This document shows positions 22,554-29,811 of a DNA stretch of 64,000 nt, one piece after another (positions within the stretch are counted from its first letter, which is position 1; the number at the start of each line of letters is the position of its first letter). A program made the position numbers and the translations under genes. The DNA is taken from assembly GCA_023229435.1 (NCBI GenBank), contig JALNZF010000004.1:62001-126000 (forward strand), read 5' to 3'. This stretch comes from Nitrospirota bacterium (GTDB taxonomy: Bacteria; Nitrospirota; UBA9217). The notes under the pieces are model-generated. The model was given only the letters and a program-made list of their open reading frames with translations. It did not search any database and was not told the DNA's origin.

Positions 22554-23843
22554 ATGCGGATTAAAATTCTGGGCCTGTTTGTCTTTCTTTTCGTTGGCGC
22601 GGTTCTTATCAGCGTATCGGGACGGGCCATTGCCGCGGAGGAGGTGCTGAACCTTCAACCGCTGATTGACGAAGCGCTGAAAAATAACCGCGAACTGCTT
22701 ACCGCCGAGGCAAGGTGGAAAACATCTACCTATAAGGTTTCTCAGGCGACGAGTCTCCCCGACCCCATGGTAATGATCGGATACCAGAATGAAGGCTGGA
22801 ACAGATATACGTACGGCACGATGCAAGGGGCGCAGTGGATGTATTCCGTGTCCCAGATGTTCCCCTATCCCGGGAAGCGATCGTTAAAAGGAGAGATGGC
22901 CGCAAAGGACGCGGAAAGCGTCGAGGCTTCGTATCGGGCCGCGCGGCAGAAGACCGCAGCCACGGTCAAGGAACTCTATTATGAGCTGTTCCTCGCCTAT
23001 AAGAATTTAGACATTATCCGGGACAAAACCGCCCTTTTTTCACGGGTCGAAGACGCGGCCGTTGCGCGGTATTCATCCGGCATGGCGCCCCAGCAGGAAG
23101 TACTGATGGCCCAGACGGAGAAATACATGCTCCTTGAAAAGGAGACGATGCTGCAGCAGAAGGTCCAGTCACTGGAGACGATGCTGAACAACGAGGTGGG
23201 AAGGGACGTCAACTCCCCCCTCGCAAGACCAGCGGAACCGGCGCAGTCGGCATTCCCTTTCAGCATGGAGGAGCTTCAAAAAACAGCATTGGAAAACTCC
23301 CCTGAGTTGCGGTCCAGGGAGAGGATGGTTTCCTCCGCGGATGCGCGTATCAGCATGGCGCGCAAAGAGTATTTCCCCGATTTTACCATTGCCGCGACCG
23401 TTTATAAAAGGACCGGAGACTTCGAAGACATGTGGAGTCTGACCGCCACGTTCAATATTCCGCTCTTTTACCGGTCAAGACAGCAGCAGGGTGTGGCCGA
23501 GGCGAAGTCGTTTTCCTTCGAGACGCGCCATGAAGTTGAGGGAACAAGGTTGATGCTGTCTTCAGCCATACGGGACAACTACACCATGCTCAAGACCACG
23601 GAAAAGCTTATGGACTTATACAAAAAAGGCCTGATTCCCAAGACCTATCAGGATTTTGAGTCGGCCATTGCCGGGTATGCGACCGGGAAAGTTGAGGCGA
23701 TCACGGTCATCAGCAGGTTGAAAGCGCTTCTCGACTACGAGACGCTGTACTGGGCGCAGTTTGTAGAGAGGGAAAAGGCTGTCGCACGGATGGAGTCGAT
23801 CGCGGGGATCAGTGATTCCGGAACGGTGGTGAAAAGCGAATGA
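22554..23843 (+). CDS. TolC-family outer-membrane efflux protein (CusC/CzcC-like)
   Basis: This 429-residue protein is the outer-membrane channel of a tripartite efflux system. A signal peptide (MRIKILGLFVFLFVGAVLIS, cleaved near AIAA-EE) is followed by two repeats of long alpha-helical hairpins with barrel strands, as in TolC. The start is placed at ATG 22554, which has GGAG 6 bases upstream and gives a clean signal peptide; ATG 22533 and TTG 22524 would add residues encoded by a GCGGAGTGCGGAATGCGG repeat. That repeat therefore supplies both the ribosome-binding site and the start codon. Its stop overlaps the start of the adaptor gene (ATGA). Confidence 0.9.
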   Translation: MRIKILGLFVFLFVGAVLISVSGRAIAAEEVLNLQPLIDEALKNNRELLTAEARWKTSTYKVSQATSLPDPMVMIGYQNEGWNRYTYGTMQGAQWMYSVSQMFPYPGKRSLKGEMAAKDAESVEASYRAARQKTAATVKELYYELFLAYKNLDIIRDKTALFSRVEDAAVARYSSGMAPQQEVLMAQTEKYMLLEKETMLQQKVQSLETMLNNEVGRDVNSPLARPAEPAQSAFPFSMEELQKTALENSPELRSRERMVSSADARISMARKEYFPDFTIAATVYKRTGDFEDMWSLTATFNIPLFYRSRQQQGVAEAKSFSFETRHEVEGTRLMLSSAIRDNYTMLKTTEKLMDLYKKGLIPKTYQDFESAIAGYATGKVEAITVISRLKALLDYETLYWAQFVEREKAVARMESIAGISDSGTVVKSE

Positions 23844-25069
23844 TAAATAAAAGTGTAGTCAGAATTGTCGTATGCATCAGCTTTGTCTGGACATTTCTAT
23901 TTTCCCCCATGCCGGGTCCCGCCGGCAGTGCGATAGACGGCCTTGTCGTACAATCCGTCTTTGCCCAGCACGCCGGACATGGAGGGGCGCCGCCTGCCCA
24001 GCCGGAACCTGCCAGGAAGCAGGCAAAGGAACAGCCGAAGGAGCAGCAGGAAGCTGTGGAAGCGCCCACAGTTGAGATCCCGCTGGATAAACAGCAGATG
24101 ATGGGACTCAAGACCGCGCCGGTCGCTAGGAAAGCCCTCCGGAAGACCATAAGGACGGTGGGCAGGATCGAGGTCGATGAGCGAAGGTTCGCCACGGTCA
24201 CGACCAAGTTCGAAGGATGGATCGAGAAGCTGTATGTGGATTTCACCGGCAAACACGTAAAGAAGGGTGAGCCGCTGGCGGAAATTTACAGCCCCGAGCT
24301 GTTCGCGACCCAGCAGGAGTTCATCAATACCCTGCGGTGGAAGACGCAGGGAGGCGCGATCCGCGACGATGAGGTCGGCAGGATGTACGCACGCGACAAT
24401 GAGACGATCATCGAGGCAGCGCGGCAGCGGCTGCGGTTCCTTGACATCAGCGACGAGCAGATCAGGGAGATCGAGGCCACGGGCAAGGCGCTCCGGACGC
24501 TCAAACTCAACAGCCCCGTGGACGGCACCGTGATCCAGAAAACGGCGGTGCTCGGCACGCGCGTCATGCCCGGCGAGAAGCTGTTTGACATTGCCGACCT
24601 GTCCACAGTATGGGTCGTGGCCGAGCTCTACGAGTCCGATCTGTCCCTGGTCCGGGAAGGAGAAACGGCGAAGATCAGGATGGGCTCTTCCCCGGGCAAG
24701 GTTTTAAGCGCCCGCGTCGAGTACGTCTCCCCCACGCTGTCCGAAGAGACCCGGACGGCGCAGGTGCGATTCTCCCTTCCCAACCCCGATGGTCGGCTCA
24801 AGCCGAAAATGTTCACTGACCTTGAGCTGGAGGTGAATATGGGGACGAGACTCGTCGTTCCCGAAGACTCCGTCATCAACACCGGCGAGCGGCAGATCGT
24901 CTACGTGGATAAAGGGGAAGGCAACTTCGAACCCCGGCTCGTGACCGTGGGGATCGTCTCCGACGGCATGGCGGAGGTCCTGAGCGGCCTGAAGCTGAAT
25001 GAGCGTGTTGCCGCGTCGGCCAACTTCCTCATCGACTCCGAGGCACGGTTGAAGGGGATTGTGAAGTAG
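23840..25069 (+). CDS. cusB: RND efflux periplasmic adaptor (CusB-like)
   Basis: This is a 409-residue membrane-fusion protein linking the RND pump to the TolC-like channel. An N-terminal signal or anchor is followed by a His/Pro/Glu-rich linker, a barrel-sandwich (VTTKFEGWIEKLYVDFTGK), an alpha hairpin (PELFATQQEFINTLR), the second half-lipoyl (LNSPVDGTVIQK) and beta-barrel domains. DLSTVWVVAELYESDLSLV is typical of the CusB branch. It overlaps the tolC gene by 4 bases. A 154-base gap with a palindromic repeat separates it from the pump gene. Confidence 0.9.
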   Translation: MINKSVVRIVVCISFVWTFLFSPMPGPAGSAIDGLVVQSVFAQHAGHGGAPPAQPEPARKQAKEQPKEQQEAVEAPTVEIPLDKQQMMGLKTAPVARKALRKTIRTVGRIEVDERRFATVTTKFEGWIEKLYVDFTGKHVKKGEPLAEIYSPELFATQQEFINTLRWKTQGGAIRDDEVGRMYARDNETIIEAARQRLRFLDISDEQIREIEATGKALRTLKLNSPVDGTVIQKTAVLGTRVMPGEKLFDIADLSTVWVVAELYESDLSLVREGETAKIRMGSSPGKVLSARVEYVSPTLSEETRTAQVRFSLPNPDGRLKPKMFTDLELEVNMGTRLVVPEDSVINTGERQIVYVDKGEGNFEPRLVTVGIVSDGMAEVLSGLKLNERVAASANFLIDSEARLKGIVK

Positions 25070-25075
25070 TGATAA

Positions 25076-25213
25076 TGCAGAATGCGGATTTCGGAATGCG
25101 GAATAAAAATCGAGATAACAACGACGCCGTTTCCCCTTTGTTTTTCTCCCCTCAGGGGAGAGGCAGGGTGAGGGGTGGTTTAATTCCGCAATCCGCACTC
25201 CGAATTCCGCAAT
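25076..25213. repeat. palindromic repeat between adaptor and pump genes
   Basis: The left arm (25076-25105, TGCGGATTTCGGAATGCGGA) pairs imperfectly with the right arm (25181-25213, ATTCCGCAATCCGCACTCCG). Between them is a perfect small hairpin CTCCCCT-C-AGGGGAG (25146-25160). The outer units are the GCGGAGTGCGG repeat type. It could modulate expression of the pump relative to the adaptor. Confidence 0.7.
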
Positions 25214-25223
25214 GGGGTAATTC

Positions 25224-28200
25224 ATGATCGCTAAAATAATCGAATACAGCGCCAGGAACAAGTTCATCATCTTTCTTCTGGTGGGCTTTCTCTGCATCTG
25301 GGGATATCTTTCTCTGCGAAACACGCCCCTTGACGCCATTCCGGACCTCTCCGACACGCAGGTCATCATTTACACGGAATGGCCCGGCCGGAGCCCGAAC
25401 CTCGTAGAGGACCAGATCACCTATCCCATCACCGCCACGCTCCTGGCCGCTCCCGGGGTCCAGGTGGTCCGCGGGTTTTCCTATCTCGGCAGTTCTTTTA
25501 TCTACGTCATCTTCGAAGAGGGGAAGGACATCTACTGGGCGCGGAGCCGGGTGCTGGAGTACCTTCAGGCCGTCAAGAACAAGATCCCGGCTGATGTGAA
25601 CCCGGTCCTGGGACCGGATGCGACCAGCGTGGGATGGGGGTTTGAATACGCGATCGTCGACGAGTCGGCGCAATACGACCTTTCCCAGCTTCGTACGGTC
25701 CAGGATTACAACATCAAACTCGCCCTTGAGAGCGTGTCAGGCGTTTCCCAGGTGGCCTCCATCGGCGGGTTCGTGAAGCAGTACCAGATAACACTGGACC
25801 CGAACCGGCTCCTGGCCTACAACATCCCGATCAACAAGGTGATGGACGCCGTCAAGAAGAGCAACAAGGACGTGGAGGGCAGGGTCCTGGAGTTTTCCGG
25901 CGTGGAGTACATGGTCAGGGGCCGGGGATACATCAAATCCCTCCAGGACCTGGAGGACATTTCCGTCGGCATTGGCGGCGGCGGAACGCCTGTCTATCTC
26001 AAGGACATTGCGCGCATACAACTCGGGCCGGAGATCCGGCGGGGCATAGCGGAACTAGACGGCAAGGGCGAGGTAGCCGGCGGGATCGTCGTGGTCCGCT
26101 TCGGCGAGAACGTCCTGAACGTCATCGATCGGGTGAAGGAAAAGATCAGAACCGTCATCGAGCCGAGCCTGCCGAAAGGCATGAAGATCGTCGTCACCTA
26201 CGACCGGTCCGACCTGATCCACCGCTCCATCGACACGCTCAAGGAGGAGATCATCAAGCTCGCCCTGGCGGTGAGCGTTGTCTGCATCATATTCCTGTTC
26301 CATTTGCCGAGCGCGCTGGTCGTTATTCTGACGCTCCCGGTGGCCATCATCATCTCGTTCATCCTGATGTACTATATGAACGTGACCTCGAACATCATGA
26401 GTCTTTCCGGCATCGCCATCGCTGTCGGCGCCATGGTGGACGCCTCGATCATCATGGTCGAGAACGCGCACAAGAAGCTTGAGGAATGGGAGCATGCGGG
26501 CAGGCCGGGATCGCGGGTGGACGTGATCATCCACGCGGCGCAGGAAGTCGGGCCATCCCTCTTCTTCTCGCTCCTCGTGATCACCGTCGGGTTCCTGCCT
26601 GTCTTCACGCTTCAGGCTCAGGCGGGGCGGCTGTTCAAGCCGCTGGCATACACGAAGACCTTCGCCATGCTCTTCTCGTCCTTCCTCGCTGTTACATTGA
26701 CGCCGGTTTTGATGACCCTCTTTATCAGGGGGAAGATCAGGAGCGAGGAGAAAAATCCCGTCAGCCGCATCCTGCACCGGCTGTACGAGCCGGTGGCCGA
26801 GCTTGCGCTGCGGTACAAAAAGACGGTCATCATCGCCGCGGTGGTCATCATGGCAATGACGGTGTATCCCTTTCTGAAGCTCGGCACCGAATTCATGCCG
26901 CCCTTGTATGAAGGGACGCTTTTTTACATGCCGGTCACCGTACCGCCGCCTTCCATCTCGGTAGTGACGGACCTTCTCAAGCTCCAGGACAAACTCCTGA
27001 TGCAGATCCCGGAGGTGGCGCAGGTCTTCGGAAAGGCGGGCCGCGCCGAGACCGCCACGGACCCCGCGCCGCTTGAGATGTTCGAGACCGTGGTGAACCT
27101 GAAGCCGGAATCCCAGTGGCGGAAGGGCATGGACGTGGAGAAACTCAAGAACGAGATGAATGACGCGCTTTCCATCCCCGGTGTCGCCAATTCCTTTACC
27201 ATGCCGATCAAGGCACGCATGGATATGCTGTCCACCGGTATTCGGACGCCCGTCGGGATCAAGGTCCTGGGTCCCAGAATAGAAGAGATCGAACGGGTCG
27301 GGATCGAGATCGAGAACGCGGTCAAGGCCATTCCGGGCACCAGGAGCGCGTACGCGGAGCGGTTGACCACGGGTTATTTCCTGGATTTTTCCATCAAACG
27401 CAGAGAGGCGGCCCGTTACGGACTGGCGGTGGACGATGTGCAGGAGGTCATCGAGACCGCCGTGGGCGGAATGACCCTCACCACGACGATCGAGGGACGC
27501 GAGCGGTACCCGGTCAACATCCGGTATTCGCGGGAAATGCGGGACTCGATCGACAAACTGAAGCGCATCCTTGTGCCGGTGATGTCGGGAGGTTCCGAAG
27601 CCGAGGGCCAGGGGGCCATGGCGCAGCCGGCAACGCGCGCCCGGCGGACGCTCCAGATCCCGCTCGGCGAGCTGGTGGACATCAAGATCGTGAAGGGTCC
27701 GACGGCGATCAAGAGCGAGGAGGGGCTGCTCGCGGCATACGTGTATATCGATTTTTCCGGGCGGGACGTCGGCGGTTACGTGGAAGAGGCAAAGCAGAAA
27801 GTGGCCGCGGCGGTCAAGGTGCCCCCGGGCTACCGGCTTCAGTGGAGCGGTGAGTACGAATATATTGTCAAGACCCATGAGAGATTGAAATTTGTCATTC
27901 CGGTCACGGCGCTCATAATTTTTGTGCTGATTTATCTAAACACCCGGTCCGCGACGAAGACGGCTATTGTGCTGCTCGCAGTCCCGTTTTCGCTCGTCGG
28001 GTCATTCTGGTTTCTCTATCTGCTTAATTACAACATGAGCATCGCAGTCTGGGTCGGGATCATCGCCCTGGCCGGCCTTGACGCGGAGACCGGCGTTGTG
28101 ATGCTTCTTTATCTTGAGCTTGCTTATGAACAGTGGAAGAAGGAAGGCAGACTGAACACTGCGGCCGACCTGAAGGATGCCGTCATGCACGGTGCGGTAA

Positions 28201-28406
28201 AGAGGATCAGGCCCAAGATCATGACGGTCAGTGTGATTCTCGCGGGTCTTATCCCGATCATGTTCAGCAATGGAGCCGGTTCAGACGTGATGAAGCGCAT
28301 TGCCGCTCCCATGGTCGGCGGTGTGATCACCTCGACGATCCTGGAACTGATCATCTATCCGGCGATCTATGTGATCTGGAAGGAACGGGAACTGAAGAGA
28401 ACGTGA
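25224..28406 (+). CDS. cusA: heavy-metal RND pump, CusA-like (Cu/Ag)
   Basis: This is a 1060-residue inner-membrane proton-driven exporter with twelve membrane segments and two large periplasmic loops. IPDLSDTQVIIYTEWPGR near the N terminus is typical of the HME-RND family. The AVGAMVDASIIMVENAHK block carries the proton-relay acids of membrane helix 4. The three methionines that bind Cu(I) or Ag(I) in CusA are at the matching places: LFYMPVT, APLEMFET and RMDMLSTG. Substrate is therefore probably monovalent copper or silver instead of divalent zinc or cobalt. With the TolC-like and CusB-like proteins it forms a complete envelope-spanning pump. The GGGG before the ATG belongs to the palindromic repeat. 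Confidence 0.92.
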   Translation: MIAKIIEYSARNKFIIFLLVGFLCIWGYLSLRNTPLDAIPDLSDTQVIIYTEWPGRSPNLVEDQITYPITATLLAAPGVQVVRGFSYLGSSFIYVIFEEGKDIYWARSRVLEYLQAVKNKIPADVNPVLGPDATSVGWGFEYAIVDESAQYDLSQLRTVQDYNIKLALESVSGVSQVASIGGFVKQYQITLDPNRLLAYNIPINKVMDAVKKSNKDVEGRVLEFSGVEYMVRGRGYIKSLQDLEDISVGIGGGGTPVYLKDIARIQLGPEIRRGIAELDGKGEVAGGIVVVRFGENVLNVIDRVKEKIRTVIEPSLPKGMKIVVTYDRSDLIHRSIDTLKEEIIKLALAVSVVCIIFLFHLPSALVVILTLPVAIIISFILMYYMNVTSNIMSLSGIAIAVGAMVDASIIMVENAHKKLEEWEHAGRPGSRVDVIIHAAQEVGPSLFFSLLVITVGFLPVFTLQAQAGRLFKPLAYTKTFAMLFSSFLAVTLTPVLMTLFIRGKIRSEEKNPVSRILHRLYEPVAELALRYKKTVIIAAVVIMAMTVYPFLKLGTEFMPPLYEGTLFYMPVTVPPPSISVVTDLLKLQDKLLMQIPEVAQVFGKAGRAETATDPAPLEMFETVVNLKPESQWRKGMDVEKLKNEMNDALSIPGVANSFTMPIKARMDMLSTGIRTPVGIKVLGPRIEEIERVGIEIENAVKAIPGTRSAYAERLTTGYFLDFSIKRREAARYGLAVDDVQEVIETAVGGMTLTTTIEGRERYPVNIRYSREMRDSIDKLKRILVPVMSGGSEAEGQGAMAQPATRARRTLQIPLGELVDIKIVKGPTAIKSEEGLLAAYVYIDFSGRDVGGYVEEAKQKVAAAVKVPPGYRLQWSGEYEYIVKTHERLKFVIPVTALIIFVLIYLNTRSATKTAIVLLAVPFSLVGSFWFLYLLNYNMSIAVWVGIIALAGLDAETGVVMLLYLELAYEQWKKEGRLNTAADLKDAVMHGAVKRIRPKIMTVSVILAGLIPIMFSNGAGSDVMKRIAAPMVGGVITSTILELIIYPAIYVIWKERELKRT

Positions 28407-28452
28407 GACGAGGGACGAATCGTCCATCATCTCTCGGCTTTCTAAGCAGTTG

Positions 28453-28538
28453 TAGGTTGGGCAAAAAGCATCTCCTTGCCCAACATCTTTTCGCTCCCAT
28501 TTGTTGGGCTTCACTAACACCGTTTAGCCCAACCTACC
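28453..28538. repeat. GTAGGTTGGGC palindromic element, copy 1
   Basis: The element is bounded by GTAGGTTGGGC and its exact complement GCCCAACCTAC. Its last part, extended to 28488-28543, is a 56-base segment repeated at 29605-29660 with one mismatch. It resembles small non-autonomous palindromic elements (MITE or REP type). Confidence 0.75.
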
Positions 28539-28634
28539 GACTACCGACTTTCAATTCCGCGGGGCTCATCTCGTATGATTCGGCGAGCGATACCACCGGT
28601 GTCAGCCAATATTTTGCAATTCGCGGCCCGCTTC

Positions 28635-28687
28635 TAACGCACGGCTGATCCGCCGGGCGCAGCCCGGTAGGTGTCAAGCCGTTGGTT
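28635..28687. repeat. nested inverted repeat, weakly attC-like
   Basis: ACGGCT (28641-28646) pairs with AGCCGT (28677-28682), and inside lies CCGGGC-GCA-GCCCGG (28653-28667). TAAC and GTTGG flank the outer arms. The geometry recalls an integron attC site placed at the 3' end of the toxin-antitoxin pair, but the core-site match is imperfect. Confidence 0.3.
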
Positions 28688-28756
28688 GGAACATTTGAGA
28701 CGAAAGAAAATGACGGACTAAATCACGGGCAAGGTGTAACGGGCTCACAACACCGG

Positions 28757-28933
28757 CTACTTTGTGGTGCGTGAAATAGTCTGATGGCGGGCATGAAGAT
28801 TGACGACTGTTGCAGAGGACCCTTTTTCCCGATCCTGTAGTGCCTTCGCCATTGCTGTAGCATCATGTTTGTACTTGGCCGCAACCGCGTCTTTTCCCCG
28901 CCAGACTTCTTGAATAATTTCATCCTTAATCAT
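28757..28933 (-). CDS. small antitoxin-like protein partner of the PIN toxin
   Basis: This 58-residue protein begins MIKDEIIQEVWRGKDAVAAK, a pattern found in many small proteins encoded next to VapC-like toxins. The remainder is polar and rich in Ala, Lys and Arg. Its ATG overlaps the end of the PIN gene by 8 bases (toxin first), so the two are translationally coupled. It contains no recognised DNA-binding domain. The call as antitoxin rests on size, overlap and neighbourhood. Confidence 0.65.
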   Translation of the reverse strand: MIKDEIIQEVWRGKDAVAAKYKHDATAMAKALQDREKGSSATVVNLHARHQTISRTTK

Positions 28934-29408
28934 CGTTTTGATCCCCCATAAGTTCCAAAGGCGTGCATATCTCCGGATATTGATAGCCGTTGCTTATGCA
29001 AACACTCCGAATTAATGGTTTCAGTTCGGCGTTGTCGATATGACGACAATTCCAGGTCAGCAAATAATCAACTTCGTGATAAGCTGCCAATGCTACATGT
29101 ATTGCATCACCAGTCGCAGCATGCGGCAACGCTCCAGCCTTCAGAAGCGCGAGTGCAAGTTTGGTTACTTCGTCTGTTATTGCAAGATGTGGCAATTGTG
29201 ATAAAACCGCGAGGCGCCGTCCCGCTGCATCCGGATCGCCTTGCTCGGCCTCCTCCACAACCAATTGTGAGGTGTAGAGCTCGAAGCGCAATCGTTGAAT
29301 CGTCCACCATGAACTGGTTGCGTTCTGCCACGCTGCGGCAATCAAATCCCGTGCTGGTCGGGCAGTCAGATAACTCACAATTGATGTTTCAATATAAACA
29401 GTTTTCAT
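28926..29408 (-). CDS. VapC-like PIN domain toxin
   Basis: This is a 160-residue PIN-domain ribonuclease of the type II toxin class. MKTVYIETSIVSYLTARPAR carries the first acidic position as Glu, VVEEAEQGDPDAAGRR the second, and GDAIHVALAAYHEVDYLLTW with NCRHIDN the C-terminal acids. The ATG at 29408 is chosen because the family begins there; an upstream start at 29441 adds 11 unrelated residues. The neighbouring 58-residue gene should encode its antidote. The module lies between two copies of a palindromic repeat, which suggests transfer. Confidence 0.85.
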   Translation of the reverse strand: MKTVYIETSIVSYLTARPARDLIAAAWQNATSSWWTIQRLRFELYTSQLVVEEAEQGDPDAAGRRLAVLSQLPHLAITDEVTKLALALLKAGALPHAATGDAIHVALAAYHEVDYLLTWNCRHIDNAELKPLIRSVCISNGYQYPEICTPLELMGDQNDD

Positions 29409-29513
29409 AAGGTTCAATGACCAAATATTACTTACTAACATTTTACAGCAAAGTCATTATAAATGAAAGTACCTATTATGTTCCATATTGCGGCTCTAAA
29501 GGCAAATAAGTTT

Positions 29514-29655
29514 GTAGGTTGGGCTGAACGCTTCAGGCGAAGCCCAACTCCTCTATCTGTTGAAACATGTTGGGCAGGATGTATCTTTTTGCCCAACCTA
29601 CGAACTTTTCGCTCCCATTTGTTGGGCTTCACTAACACCGTTCAGCCCAACCTAC
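29514..29655. repeat. GTAGGTTGGGC palindromic element, copy 2
   Basis: This copy is also bounded by GTAGGTTGGGC and GCCCAACCTAC and has a further internal GCCCAACCTAC at 29591-29601, so it looks like two elements nested or fused. It shares 55 of 56 bases (29605-29660) with copy 1 at 28488-28543. Confidence 0.75.
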
Positions 29656-29679
29656 CGACTGACTACTATATGTCATTCT

Positions 29680-29806
29680 GACGATGGACGAGGGACGAAG
29701 GACAACGAATCGTCCGTCGTCCTAGCGAACGAAGTGAGCGGACGTCCATCGTCCGTCTGCATTTTGCATCCATCGTCCGTCCGTATTCCGTCCGCAGGGG
29801 AATAGG
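29680..29806. repeat. GGACGATGGACGAGGGACGA low-complexity tract
   Basis: Tandem GACGAGGGACGAAGGAC units are followed by reverse-oriented GTCCATCGTCCGTC units, so the tract is palindromic overall. The same unit type occurs at 28408-28425 and 36172-36205. Confidence 0.6.
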
Positions 29807-29811
29807 AGAAC

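Noticed and set aside
26055..27878. 607-codon open frame on the minus strand inside the RND pump gene
   Set aside because: Its product is rich in His, Arg and Asp with no domain, as expected for the antisense of GC-rich coding sequence.
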